From Methanoregula sp. (GTDB lineage: Archaea > Halobacteriota > Methanomicrobia > Methanomicrobiales > Methanospirillaceae), in the NCBI RefSeq assembly GCF_028712425.1, contig NZ_JAQTQD010000001.1:146389-210388 (forward strand): a stretch of DNA of 64,000 nucleotides, read 5' to 3'. The position numbers and the translations under genes are program-made. The notes beneath the pieces were generated by a model that saw only the letters and a list, made by a program, of their open reading frames with translations, was not told the DNA's origin and made no database searches. Of this stretch, positions 1-8,980 are shown piece by piece (the first letter of the stretch is position 1; the number at the start of each line of letters is the position of its first letter).

Positions 1-33
1 CAATCTCGAACATGAAAATAAAACCGATGAAAA

Positions 34-1923
34 TTACAGGCCAAGAACTGTCTTAACCTGCGCCTTTGTCATACCCCAGGTAATTTTTTTACCAAACATT
101 ATCTGGATGGCTTTCCAGTCAATCGAATTTGGTTCCACCGCTGTGTTGGTATTTGTGTAGAAGATGCTATCTGTATACTTGTAGGTCTCGCCAAAGAAAC
201 CCATCCTTGTGAGTGCGCTGCGCACCAGCCATTTCTTTCGCGCGGCACCGGTCAGGTCGGAATTGACATACACTTTATCAGCCGTAGTGATGATATAGAA
301 TCTCCCATTATCAGTATCCCTGAACTCATCTGTCCGGGATTCCTGGTCTACCTGCTTCAACCCATCTTCCGGAATAAAGAAGATCGGGATATCACCCTGT
401 CCCTGGACGTTTAAGTTGGTAGAGAGTTTGGTTGTGGCAGAATACATGTTGAAATCATCGATGAATTTCTTCAGGTGATCTACATCACTGTCGGAATAGG
501 ATCCGGAGATAGAGAGTGAGACAAGGGATTTATTTACTTTCTCCAGTTTGCTGTTATCCGGCCCAAAAGCAATATCGAGCAGGTGGTTGCCGATATCGGC
601 AGCGCTGTACACCTTTGGCGTCGGAGTGGCGGTTACCTTAATCGTTGTCGCGGCAGGTTTAGCTGTTGTCTTGACAGGTTTTGCCGTTGTTACAGCGGGT
701 TTTGCGGTCGTTGCAGCCGGTTTTGCCGTAGTCTTCGTTGCTGTCACATTCTTCTGGCCAGGGCTTGTCGTATTAGTCGCGTTGCCAAAGGGTTCCCAGT
801 CTCCGGATATGAACATTGTCCCGACAATGAAGAGCACGATGATGGAAAAACCGATGATAAGGGGGAGATAGGGTTTCAGCGCGCCAAAATCCGGGGCTTT
901 CACTGGTTCATCGGCAAGGGGATAAGCCTTGATCGGGGACTCGACCTGAGTCGAACCATTCGCCGTAACAGCGATATCGAATGTTTTCCCGCCCAGCGGA
1001 ACAGGATATCCCGGAGCAGGTGAGACCGCAGGTGTCGGCCGGTCGTCCCCGCCGGACCCGAGCGCCATCAGCAGGGCCGGGTCTGCAAGGGTCGATGCTT
1101 CGCGGGCAAGCCGTTCGCGCTGCCGGTTGACATCAGAGGACACCCTCTCCAATGGCCCGGCAATCGCTTCCCAGTCGATATCCGTTTCCTGGTCGTATTT
1201 GAGCGCTTCCGGGGTACGGTTCAGGAGCGACTCGAACTCATCGAGTTCGCATTCCTCATAGCAGGAAGAGAGGGCAGATAAGATCTCTTTTATCCCGACA
1301 TCCCGGTTGAAATGTGCAATAACATGCGGGGCCACCAGCTGGACGATCTCGGCTTCGAAGGCCGGCTCCGGGAATTTCTGGGAGAACCGGGTGGCAATGA
1401 ACGAGAGTTCCTTGAGAACCGATCGCCACTCACGGTCCGTGCCCAGCCGTTTCCGGATGATCGCAGCAAGGGGGGTGGCCAGGTTATCGAGGAGGGCGCG
1501 GTCGACATCGTATAATCCCACAGCTGATGCATCGCGCATCTCCTCAATGACTTTCGAGAATGTGGCAAGGAGCATCAGGTAATTGGGGACAAGTCCCTGT
1601 TTCCTGACAAGCCGGTACATCTTTTCCAGGTCGTCGAGGAACGTGAGGAGATCCGAGCAGAGCCGGGCGCGGACAGCAACAGGCGCATCGCCTTCAACAG
1701 CATGGTCCTTCTCCGCCTTCAGTTCATTGCATTTTTCCGTAAGGAAATGACGGGCCGGGCGGAGGTCCTGCTCTTCCACGACAAGAATGCCCTTTGTATA
1801 CAGTTCCAGGAACGCATGGATTGCCTGCCGCCTACCGGTACCCTGGACCTGGTAATATTTCAGGCAATAATCATGGTAAGTTGTATAATCAGATTCATTA
1901 AACTGGATCTGAATTTTTTCCAT
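34..1923 (-). CDS. Membrane-anchored hypothetical protein with Thr/Lys/Pro linker and DUF2927-like C-terminus
   Basis: The 629-residue protein has a largely helical, soluble N-terminal half (about 1-300), one membrane segment at about 352-374 (LPLIIGFSIIVLFIVG), a low-complexity linker of repeated TTAKPA-type units (about 391-434), and a C-terminal domain (about 445-629). That domain resembles the DUF2927 family of secreted, probably peptidase-related proteins, but no HExxH motif is visible, so no activity is claimed. The topology suggests a cytoplasmic N-terminal part and an extracellular domain held off the membrane by the linker, which is a likely O-glycosylation region. It is transcribed alone, divergent from the operon beginning at 2314. 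The domain match is from memory of the family and is weak; the ORF and topology are clear. Confidence 0.7.
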   Translation of the reverse strand: MEKIQIQFNESDYTTYHDYCLKYYQVQGTGRRQAIHAFLELYTKGILVVEEQDLRPARHFLTEKCNELKAEKDHAVEGDAPVAVRARLCSDLLTFLDDLEKMYRLVRKQGLVPNYLMLLATFSKVIEEMRDASAVGLYDVDRALLDNLATPLAAIIRKRLGTDREWRSVLKELSFIATRFSQKFPEPAFEAEIVQLVAPHVIAHFNRDVGIKEILSALSSCYEECELDEFESLLNRTPEALKYDQETDIDWEAIAGPLERVSSDVNRQRERLAREASTLADPALLMALGSGGDDRPTPAVSPAPGYPVPLGGKTFDIAVTANGSTQVESPIKAYPLADEPVKAPDFGALKPYLPLIIGFSIIVLFIVGTMFISGDWEPFGNATNTTSPGQKNVTATKTTAKPAATTAKPAVTTAKPVKTTAKPAATTIKVTATPTPKVYSAADIGNHLLDIAFGPDNSKLEKVNKSLVSLSISGSYSDSDVDHLKKFIDDFNMYSATTKLSTNLNVQGQGDIPIFFIPEDGLKQVDQESRTDEFRDTDNGRFYIITTADKVYVNSDLTGAARKKWLVRSALTRMGFFGETYKYTDSIFYTNTNTAVEPNSIDWKAIQIMFGKKITWGMTKAQVKTVLGL

Positions 1924-2313
1924 CAGATATAATCCGCAATGCTATTATTCAACTTTTTTGGTATCGCTGCGGATTGAATCTCTCCTGTAAATAAGCTCAA
2001 TGTGCCAGCATTTTCCCCGGAGAGATCGTGAGAGAAATACAACGGAAGGTAATCCGGTAAAAAGGAGACCGGAAATTCTCAATGACGGGAACACGGTGAT
2101 GTCATGGGAAACATACCCGGGAAGCCGTACAGTTTTTTCCACTTTTTCCAATATGTAATCCCCAGAGAATTTCCATTACCCCTGCCAAAAGGCAACTTCT
2201 CCCGGGAAAGAAGATCAAAAAAAGAGGGGGTTATCAGTAATCCTCCTCCATATTGAAACCAGCATATAAAAAGAAAATTACCTATATCCCAATATCCAAC
2301 AGAATGATCGGGA
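1924..2313. promoter_or_regulatory. Divergent intergenic region with TATA-like box for the downstream operon
   Basis: This 390-bp AT-rich gap separates two divergent genes. A TATA-like element (CATATAAAAAG, about 2263-2273) lies some 45 bp before the ATG at 2314 and is the likely promoter of the MoxR/DUF58 operon. Short reading frames on the minus strand have no ribosome binding site and look random; I see no gene here. Confidence 0.45.
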
Positions 2314-2574
2314 ATGAAAAAGAAGGACCTCGCCATCATTGCCGTTACAGTCTGGCTCGTTGTTATCACGATATTCATGCTCCTTGCCGCACGGATCGAC
2401 CTTGAGATCTTTTTTGTTCTCTGGCTGATTGGGTTGCTTGTCATCGTTGAACTGATGGACACGCGGTTCTCCCTGCCACCCTACATGCGGTACCTCAAGT
2501 ACGTGGTTGCCGCGGGCATCCTTCTCTTCGGGTGCATCGTGGCGATGAAAGTCATGGAGATCCTTGCACGATGA
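2314..2574 (+). CDS. Small three-helix membrane protein, first gene of the MoxR/DUF58 operon
   Basis: This 86-residue protein is almost entirely membrane-embedded: hydrophobic stretches at about 5-26, 30-48 and 60-84 give three predicted helices. I do not recognise a family. Its TGA overlaps the ATG of the next gene (ATGA at 2571-2574), so it is translationally coupled to the large envelope protein downstream and probably works in the same membrane complex. The ATG at 2314 follows a purine-rich GATCGGGA. Confidence 0.7.
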   Translation: MKKKDLAIIAVTVWLVVITIFMLLAARIDLEIFFVLWLIGLLVIVELMDTRFSLPPYMRYLKYVVAAGILLFGCIVAMKVMEILAR

Positions 2575-4382
2575 ACGCAAAGGCACGGTACGCGGTTTTT
2601 TTCCTTCTGGTTATTGCGATACTGGCAGCACTGGCTCTCACAATCCCCGCGCCGCTTTTGTATGCGCTGGAAAAAGACTCCTTCCCGTCCCCGTTCCACA
2701 AGAACACTGAAGTCCTGAAACAGCTGGCAACCAACAGTACGGACGACATCGTACCGGAGATCCAGGAGTTTGTCGATTTCACGGGCCCGCTCTCGCTCTC
2801 GATCCGGGTTCACGATATCGAACAGGCGCGACGGGACTTCGAGCGGTTCCAGAACAGCCACGGTTCATTAAAGAACCTGATCGTGAAGCTGGACATGAAC
2901 GAGAGCGAGATCCAGGAACTGGAGCGAAACACGGCCATGCAGAAGGAGATTTTAGACTCCCTCCTCAACACAACCATTTCCTTAGACGAACTCCAGGTCA
3001 TGGAGATCCAGTATCACAGCGAGAACAACCAGGATATGCTCACCACGGTCCGTCTCCGGGGAGAGGAACTTCGGAAAAAAGTCCGCGGCATGGGCGCCCG
3101 GTATCGCAATGCAACGGAACGCGTGGCCGAAAGCAGCAGGAAACTCGGCATCAACTCAACAAAGAACCTGGAAAGCCAGGTTGTTGTCGACCAGATTATC
3201 GAACAGATCGAGAACCCGCAGGCAGAGACGCTGCTCCGGGTCGATACCTCGCTTGTTCCGGGTGAGGAACGCATCTCCCTCTTCCTCCGGCCCGAAACCG
3301 GAGAATACCGCGACGTGATCGAGTACATGGGGATTGCACTCACCCTCACGGGAAATGTCACTGTGAGGGGGAGCGGAAAACAGGTTGTCCTGTACATGGA
3401 TGACATCCCATACTCCACCGTCACCACAGACAGTTTCGGCTATTACAACACAAAGATCCCGGTAGAACGCACCCTCTCGGGGACCCATACAGTCTATTCC
3501 CGCTCCCCCACCTCGCGCTCCGTGAACCGGACTCTTACAGTAGAGCAGGTACCCTCCGCGACAAACCTCTCGGTGAGCCCGACCAATAAGACCACGACCG
3601 TCAACTGTTCCGGCGCGGTCATGGCCAATTACCCGGTCCGGTCCGCCTCCGTCGAGCTGGTATGGGACGAGACGCATGTGCTGGTCACCAAGACCGACAG
3701 CCGGGGATGGTTCATGAAAGAGATCGATCTGCCTCCCGGGAGGCACACGATCCTTGCACGGTTCAATGGTGTGGGATACCCGATCGATCCGTCAGAAAGC
3801 GATCCGCAGGTGATTGAGATCTCGCTCATCGCAAAGACTGGCGATGAACTGGAACTCTGGGACATCCTCCTGATCATATTCGGCATCGCAATCCTTGCGG
3901 GCTTTGTAAAAGCCACCCTGTATTACATCCAGCGGATGACCCGTAAGATCGAGGCCCGGGCGGAACGGAGCGGGGAGGTCTCCGGTTCCGCGGCCACGGG
4001 GAGTTCTCCGGAGATCCTGGCCGGGGATCAACCGGCCCAACCAACAGATACCAGCGAACTGATGGACCTGGATACCGAGACTATCGTCTCGTATTATTCC
4101 CGCCTGCTCCAGGAAAAAGGGCTGAAGGCGGCATCCTGGCGCGTGTACCAGCAGCTGGCTGCCCGGGTTGCCCGCGACCAGGAGATCCGCCGCCACCGCA
4201 CCCTGACTGCGCGCGAGATCTCCCGCGGCTGCAAGGGCAAGCCCTACTGCAGACCGTTTGCCCGGTTCATCGCGGTATACGAGCGTATAAGGTACGGCAG
4301 CATCGTTTCAGTCAGGGACCAGAACGTGTTCGAAACTGCCCTGCATGTTACGGACGAGCAGATGGAAGGTGATCGCCATTAG
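2571..4382 (+). CDS. Membrane-anchored envelope protein with extracellular Ig/CNA-like domain and DUF4129-like C-terminus
   Basis: I start it at the ATG at 2571, which overlaps the previous stop, giving 603 residues; an in-frame ATG at 2532 lies inside the upstream gene. A signal-anchor helix (about 8-28) is followed by a long helical/coiled-coil extracellular region (about 60-240), a beta-rich Ig- or carboxypeptidase-regulatory-like region (about 260-420), a second membrane helix (about 430-455) and a charged cytoplasmic tail. The tail (about 500-600) resembles DUF4129, a domain that recurs beside MoxR and DUF58 proteins. Many N-x-S/T sequons fit an exported, glycosylated segment. Context supports a role in an envelope or secretion complex assembled with the MoxR ATPase; the substrate is unknown. 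Confidence 0.7.
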   Translation: MNAKARYAVFFLLVIAILAALALTIPAPLLYALEKDSFPSPFHKNTEVLKQLATNSTDDIVPEIQEFVDFTGPLSLSIRVHDIEQARRDFERFQNSHGSLKNLIVKLDMNESEIQELERNTAMQKEILDSLLNTTISLDELQVMEIQYHSENNQDMLTTVRLRGEELRKKVRGMGARYRNATERVAESSRKLGINSTKNLESQVVVDQIIEQIENPQAETLLRVDTSLVPGEERISLFLRPETGEYRDVIEYMGIALTLTGNVTVRGSGKQVVLYMDDIPYSTVTTDSFGYYNTKIPVERTLSGTHTVYSRSPTSRSVNRTLTVEQVPSATNLSVSPTNKTTTVNCSGAVMANYPVRSASVELVWDETHVLVTKTDSRGWFMKEIDLPPGRHTILARFNGVGYPIDPSESDPQVIEISLIAKTGDELELWDILLIIFGIAILAGFVKATLYYIQRMTRKIEARAERSGEVSGSAATGSSPEILAGDQPAQPTDTSELMDLDTETIVSYYSRLLQEKGLKAASWRVYQQLAARVARDQEIRRHRTLTAREISRGCKGKPYCRPFARFIAVYERIRYGSIVSVRDQNVFETALHVTDEQMEGDRH

Positions 4383-5253
4383 GTACGCGTCCTGGATCGC
4401 CGGGGGAGTCTTTGTTGCGGCCCTGGTTCTCCTCTTCCTTCACCTCTCGGCCAATGACATGGAGTTCTCGCGGTACAACACCGGCTGGAACGGGGCGTCT
4501 GCATTCTTCTTTGACCTTGACCGCGACAAAACAACCGATGTCTTCTACCCGGCAGTCCTGGAAAAACAGCAGGGAAACGCGACGCTTCTTATCATTGCCC
4601 CGCACCGGAAGCCCACGGAAAATGAGATAGCGGGATACAGGGCATTCCTTGCACAAGGTCACACCATCTTCCTAGCCGATGACTTTGGTTCCGGTAATGA
4701 AATCCTGGCAGGGATCGGGAGCAGGGTCACTATCATTCCCGTGAATGTCTCAAGCCTCGACCGCCAGTATGCTGACCCGTATCTCATCATCACGTACCGC
4801 ACACCGGAACAGGGCCCCTTTGTAATGCCCTCTGAAATAATCCTGAACGGGGCGGCGCTGCTGGGGGGAGGAACGCCGCTTGCACTCACGTCCGTTATGA
4901 GCTGGGCTGACCGGAACGGGAACAACCGGCTTAATATTGGCGAGGAGATGGGTACTTTGCCGGTGATGGTCCAGGAATCCATCGGACCCGGCAGGCTGGT
5001 TGTCCTGTCCGATCCCAGTATCTTCGTCAACACGATGTATATCCAGCCGGAGAATGAGAACAACCGGGTGTTTATCCACAACCTCACGAATAATGGCCCC
5101 CTGCTTATCGACCAGATGAATTCCCGTACCGCGGATGCAAAAGGGTTAAGCGGGATTCTTCATGTAGTAAGAAATACAGTAATTATAGAAATTCTCATAT
5201 TCTCTCTGCTCATCCTTGGGGCAGCTTGGGCATGGAGAAAGAAGGCTGTATAG
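4345..5253 (+). CDS. DUF4350-like membrane protein
   Basis: A 302-residue frame whose N-terminus overlaps the previous gene; the true start may be the ATG at 4345 or the GTG at 4369 (294 residues). It has an N-terminal helix (IAGGVFVAALVLLFLHL), a soluble domain that begins with a tyrosine/asparagine-rich segment and contains alternating beta/alpha motifs (ATLLIIAPHRKPTENEI, GHTIFLADDFGSG), and a C-terminal helix followed by a basic tail. That layout is typical of DUF4350 proteins, which sit between DUF4129-type and MoxR genes in many archaea and bacteria. The soluble domain probably faces outside. Function is unknown; it probably scaffolds the complex driven by the next gene's ATPase. Confidence 0.7.
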   Translation: MLRTSRWKVIAIRYASWIAGGVFVAALVLLFLHLSANDMEFSRYNTGWNGASAFFFDLDRDKTTDVFYPAVLEKQQGNATLLIIAPHRKPTENEIAGYRAFLAQGHTIFLADDFGSGNEILAGIGSRVTIIPVNVSSLDRQYADPYLIITYRTPEQGPFVMPSEIILNGAALLGGGTPLALTSVMSWADRNGNNRLNIGEEMGTLPVMVQESIGPGRLVVLSDPSIFVNTMYIQPENENNRVFIHNLTNNGPLLIDQMNSRTADAKGLSGILHVVRNTVIIEILIFSLLILGAAWAWRKKAV

Positions 5254-5261
5254 GTGAAAGA

Positions 5262-6371
5262 ATGGACCATAGCAATCTTGAGAAGAAAATTATCGGCATA
5301 TCCCGGAAGACCGGGCGCGACGGGAACAACAAGCCTTCCGGTAGTGCACTGAATGCTGACGAGACAGACACCGTGCAGAAAGATCCTTCCGGCCGGCTTT
5401 CCCTTCCGGAACTGAAAAAAGAGATAGAGGAGATCTCCGGCCTTGCTGCCTTCATCAACGAGAGACTGAATGAATTCGTTGTCGGGAACCACGATGTCAT
5501 TGACCTGATCCTTCTTGCTCTCCTGAATGAAGGTCATATTCTGGTAGAAGGGGTTCCGGGGACTGCCAAGACCACGATCGCAAAATCCATTGCCATCCTT
5601 ACCGGGTGCAGCTTCAACCGTATCCAGGGAGCGATCGACCTCCAGCCCGCGGATATGCTTGGCGTACGGATCTACGACCAGTACAAGAAGGAGTTCGTCC
5701 TCCGGAAAGGGCCGGTCTTCACCAACATCCTCCTTGCCGATGAGATCAACCGTATCAACCCGAAATCGCAGGGTGCTTTTATCGAGGCGATGAGTGAACG
5801 CCAGGTCACGCTGGACGGGATCACCATGCCGATGCAGTCGCCGTTCTGTGTCATTGCAACGCAGAACCCCCATGAATTCGAGGGGACATTCCCGCTCATC
5901 GAGGTGCAGCGCGACCGGTTCATGTTCTCGATACGTTCCGATTACCTGGGGCCGGAGGAGGAACTCAGCGTCATCCGGCGCGCCAATGAGGGCATGCTCC
6001 AGTGGGAGACCTATTCCCAATCACTTGCCCCCATTCTCACGCCGCTGGCCCTGAAACATTATATCCAGGTGGTCCGGCAGGTCTCTATTGAGGAACCGGT
6101 CCTCCAGTACATCCGCGATCTCGTGATCGCCACACGGACACATCCCGACATCGAACTCGGGGGGTCATCCCGTGCTTCGCTTGCCCTCATCAGTGGCGGC
6201 AAGGCGCTCGCTGCACTGAACAACCGCACCTACGTCATCCCGGACGATATCAAGCAGGTATCGCGGGCGGCTCTCGCCCACCGGATCATTCTCTCGCGCG
6301 ACGCAGAGGTCGAAGGGGTCACGCGGGGACAGGTGCTGGACGAGATCCTCTCAAAGATCGAGGTGCTCTGA
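5262..6371 (+). CDS. MoxR-family AAA+ ATPase
   Basis: A 369-residue AAA+ ATPase of the MoxR class, chaperone-like enzymes that remodel or activate client complexes. I chose the ATG at 5262 because AGGTGAAAG lies just upstream; an upstream in-frame ATG at 5226 is inside the previous gene. Walker A is GVPGTAKTT (about 96-104), Walker B is LLADEIN (about 156-162), and the sensor-1 segment (VIATQNPHEFEGTFPLIEVQ) and lid region follow in the usual order. MoxR proteins usually work with a partner carrying a DUF58 or VWA domain, and a DUF58 gene follows four bases downstream. Confidence 0.93.
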   Translation: MDHSNLEKKIIGISRKTGRDGNNKPSGSALNADETDTVQKDPSGRLSLPELKKEIEEISGLAAFINERLNEFVVGNHDVIDLILLALLNEGHILVEGVPGTAKTTIAKSIAILTGCSFNRIQGAIDLQPADMLGVRIYDQYKKEFVLRKGPVFTNILLADEINRINPKSQGAFIEAMSERQVTLDGITMPMQSPFCVIATQNPHEFEGTFPLIEVQRDRFMFSIRSDYLGPEEELSVIRRANEGMLQWETYSQSLAPILTPLALKHYIQVVRQVSIEEPVLQYIRDLVIATRTHPDIELGGSSRASLALISGGKALAALNNRTYVIPDDIKQVSRAALAHRIILSRDAEVEGVTRGQVLDEILSKIEVL

Positions 6372-6374
6372 GTT

Positions 6375-7688
6375 TTGCAGCTGAGACGGTGCTCGCAGGG
6401 GATCTGTCTTGTCACGCTCCTGCTTATTGCCGGCGCACTGGCGCTCGATGACCCGGCACTCCTTTTTGCAGGGAGCGCACTTGCCGTTGCAGTCCTTGGA
6501 CAGTACCTTGTTTTCGACCGGGACATACGGGAGATCGCATCCTCTGTTCAATGCAGGCGGACACTGGGCCGAAACATGGTCCGGCGGGGGACATCGCTCC
6601 TGGTGACAACCCGGATCACGCTCCGCGGTCTGCCGCGCATCCATGTTCTCATCAATGAACTCCCCCCGTCAAAGACTCTCGTCATGGACGGTGAGACAAC
6701 AATCGATACCGTTCCAGGCAGCCCTGAACAGACATACCTGTGCCGTTACCGGATCGTCCCCCTCATCCACGGCGATCTCCGGTTTTCCGGAATCGAGCTC
6801 ACCTTTAAAAACTTTTTTTTCTCCTATACCCTGCGATTATCCCGGGAGACCGAGACCGGGCCGGTCCTCTCGGTCCTTCCCGCGGGGCTCTTCCAGGCAC
6901 CTTCAACGGATTCGCTTGAAGGGTCACGCGACAACCGGAAGGCAAGCGTGCTCTCAACAGTCGATATCCACTCACTCCGGGAATACCAGCCCGGTGATGA
7001 CCTGCGTCACGTGGACTGGAAGATCTCGGCCAAGTACAATAAAATGTATATCCGGAAATACAGTTCCCCGACAAGCCACCCCCCGCTCCTCATTGTCGAC
7101 CTTCCCTGGTGCGGGGCGCCCTGCCCGGAAAAGGCATTTGCAAAGATGATCTCTGAAGTTACCGGGATGGTGACCGATACCCTGCAGTCCTTCCAGCATA
7201 TCTCGATCCTCTTTATCTCCGGCCCCAACATCATCCACCTCATCCGCGAGGAGAAGAACCCGGCACACTGCCTTGCCGAACTCAAAGAGTGGATGCACCC
7301 GGCCGAACGCTCCGTCCACTTCTACCGGATGCCGGACCGGAACGATCTCCGGAGCATGATACGGCACTGCGAGGATGCCGGCTCACGGGCACAGGACCCA
7401 CGGGTACGGGCGGTTCTTGAAACCCTGAAGGACCGCTATACCGGAATCCTCTATTGCCAGCGGAACCCGGCTTTTGCCGGGCAGGTCACCCGGACACTCT
7501 CGCAGCTGCTCCTCACCAACGCATATCTCTTTACACTCGGTTGCGGGGATACGAGCCATATCCGGCATGTGGTCAGGCCCCTCCGCACCTGCCAGGTCCA
7601 GGTAACGGTCAGGGTCATTGAGGAGGCTCGTGAAGGAAGACCTGCCCGCCGGGATACGTTTTCCGCAGTCCGGGGGGTGGGCGCGTGA
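6375..7688 (+). CDS. DUF58 domain protein, partner of MoxR
   Basis: A 437-residue protein with two N-terminal hydrophobic helices (about 9-55), a beta-rich region and the diagnostic DUF58 segment around 196-228 (EYQPGDDLRHVDWKISAK). The start is a TTG at 6375, following GAGGTGCTC; no better ATG is present. DUF58 has a vWA-like fold and is nearly always found beside MoxR ATPases. The last bases overlap the GTG of the next gene (GTGA at 7685-7688). Probably a membrane-tethered adaptor that presents clients to the MoxR ATPase; the role in this organism is inferred. Confidence 0.88.
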   Translation: MQLRRCSQGICLVTLLLIAGALALDDPALLFAGSALAVAVLGQYLVFDRDIREIASSVQCRRTLGRNMVRRGTSLLVTTRITLRGLPRIHVLINELPPSKTLVMDGETTIDTVPGSPEQTYLCRYRIVPLIHGDLRFSGIELTFKNFFFSYTLRLSRETETGPVLSVLPAGLFQAPSTDSLEGSRDNRKASVLSTVDIHSLREYQPGDDLRHVDWKISAKYNKMYIRKYSSPTSHPPLLIVDLPWCGAPCPEKAFAKMISEVTGMVTDTLQSFQHISILFISGPNIIHLIREEKNPAHCLAELKEWMHPAERSVHFYRMPDRNDLRSMIRHCEDAGSRAQDPRVRAVLETLKDRYTGILYCQRNPAFAGQVTRTLSQLLLTNAYLFTLGCGDTSHIRHVVRPLRTCQVQVTVRVIEEAREGRPARRDTFSAVRGVGA

Positions 7689-8158
7689 GCACGTTCCCGC
7701 CTGAATACCGGTTCCTCATTCTCCTTGCTCTCGGGATTATTGGGATAACGGCATACCTGCGGCCGGATACATGGTATCCTGCCCCGGCCCTCCTCCTTCT
7801 CTTTCTCGGCGTATATACGCTGACCCGCAGCTGGCCGGACCGGGGATTCTACATCGTATGCAGTGGCGCGCTCCTCATTGCAGGAACGGGCGCGATAAAC
7901 ATCTGGGCCGGGCTCTTTACAGCATGGATGACGGCCGGCACGGTCTGTTCCTCGCACGGCCTTCTCCGTGAAAAGCCGGATTTGCCCTATTTCCTGGGTT
8001 TCTGTGGAGTGACCTTTGCAGTTGCACTGCTCATCGAGTTCTCGAACCATGTACTACTCCCCCTGTCCATTCTTACAGCGGGTTGTGTCATCGTTCTCCT
8101 TGTCCAGTCCGTGCGCGTGTACCAGTTCAAAAAGCACTATTCCGGTGGTGAGTCATGA
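7685..8158 (+). CDS. Integral membrane protein of the MoxR/DUF58 operon
   Basis: A 157-residue polytopic protein with about five hydrophobic helices and a short basic tail. It begins with a GTG overlapping the DUF58 stop, and its own stop overlaps the next ATG (ATGATG at 8155), so the three genes are translationally coupled. I do not recognise the family. Position and topology suggest a membrane component of the same complex. Confidence 0.7.
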   Translation: MSTFPPEYRFLILLALGIIGITAYLRPDTWYPAPALLLLFLGVYTLTRSWPDRGFYIVCSGALLIAGTGAINIWAGLFTAWMTAGTVCSSHGLLREKPDLPYFLGFCGVTFAVALLIEFSNHVLLPLSILTAGCVIVLLVQSVRVYQFKKHYSGGES

Positions 8159-8934
8159 TGAATATCACGCAGATCAATCCACGCTACAAAGCTGCCCTTG
8201 CCCTTGTGATCCTGGCCGCGATCCTTGTTGTTACGGCCATCCTGACAAACCGTGGCGACTTCACGAGCGCTGCCCTCGTTATTGCAGCTCTCGCCTGCTT
8301 CCTCACAGGTATCTTCTTTGTCACGCTCTCGGGAAGCGACCCTCTTGACCTCCGCTATCTCAGTCTCCTGCCGGTCCAGGGCAGCATCAGCATGGCCCGC
8401 ATCTGTGCTGACCTGGGAGCCCAGGGGAACGCCCATCTTATTCCCGGGGGCAGGGATGGACGGGACCACCCCATGCTCCTCGTGCCGGCTGCCGAGTATT
8501 CCGGTATGCCGCTTCTCACCGAGCCATTCGTGGCAGGACAGGACATGGCAGGGATCCTCGTTGAGCCTTCCTGTGCCCCTCTCCTCCGCCTGCTCCGGGG
8601 ACAACAGCACCTTGCAATTCCCCATGATCAGGCCGGCCTGCAAAACCTTATCCGCGAACTTGCCGTGGATGTTCTTGAGGTGGCCGTGCGGACCCGTGCA
8701 TCGGTGGAATCCGGGGTCATCACCATCGATATGGAAGATTACCGGCTTATCGACGGGTGCCGGGCCATGGTTGCGGAATCTCAGAAGTGTTGCATCACGA
8801 ACCCCTGCCCGGTCTGCAGTCTCTTTGCAGCAGCCTGTGCCGAGAGCACGGGAAAGGTTGTGCGTGTCGAACGCTGTTCGCCCGATATGAAGAAATCCGA
8901 TGTGACGGCAATCTTCACGGTCCTTGACGAATAA
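8155..8934 (+). CDS. Membrane protein with cysteine-rich C-terminal motif, last gene of the MoxR/DUF58 operon
   Basis: A 259-residue protein with two N-terminal membrane helices (about 13-31 and 38-60) and a soluble domain. Near its C-terminus it has a cysteine cluster (CCITNPCPVCSLFAAACA, then one more Cys) that could bind a metal or Fe-S cluster. I do not recognise the family. It closes the operon and faces the convergent DUF1616 gene 46 bp away. A metal-binding role is an inference from cysteine spacing only. Confidence 0.65.
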   Translation: MMNITQINPRYKAALALVILAAILVVTAILTNRGDFTSAALVIAALACFLTGIFFVTLSGSDPLDLRYLSLLPVQGSISMARICADLGAQGNAHLIPGGRDGRDHPMLLVPAAEYSGMPLLTEPFVAGQDMAGILVEPSCAPLLRLLRGQQHLAIPHDQAGLQNLIRELAVDVLEVAVRTRASVESGVITIDMEDYRLIDGCRAMVAESQKCCITNPCPVCSLFAAACAESTGKVVRVERCSPDMKKSDVTAIFTVLDE

Positions 8935-8980
8935 CCTGAAGCCCGCACGGGTAGTGTATTCCAGGCCGGGCCGGCACAGG

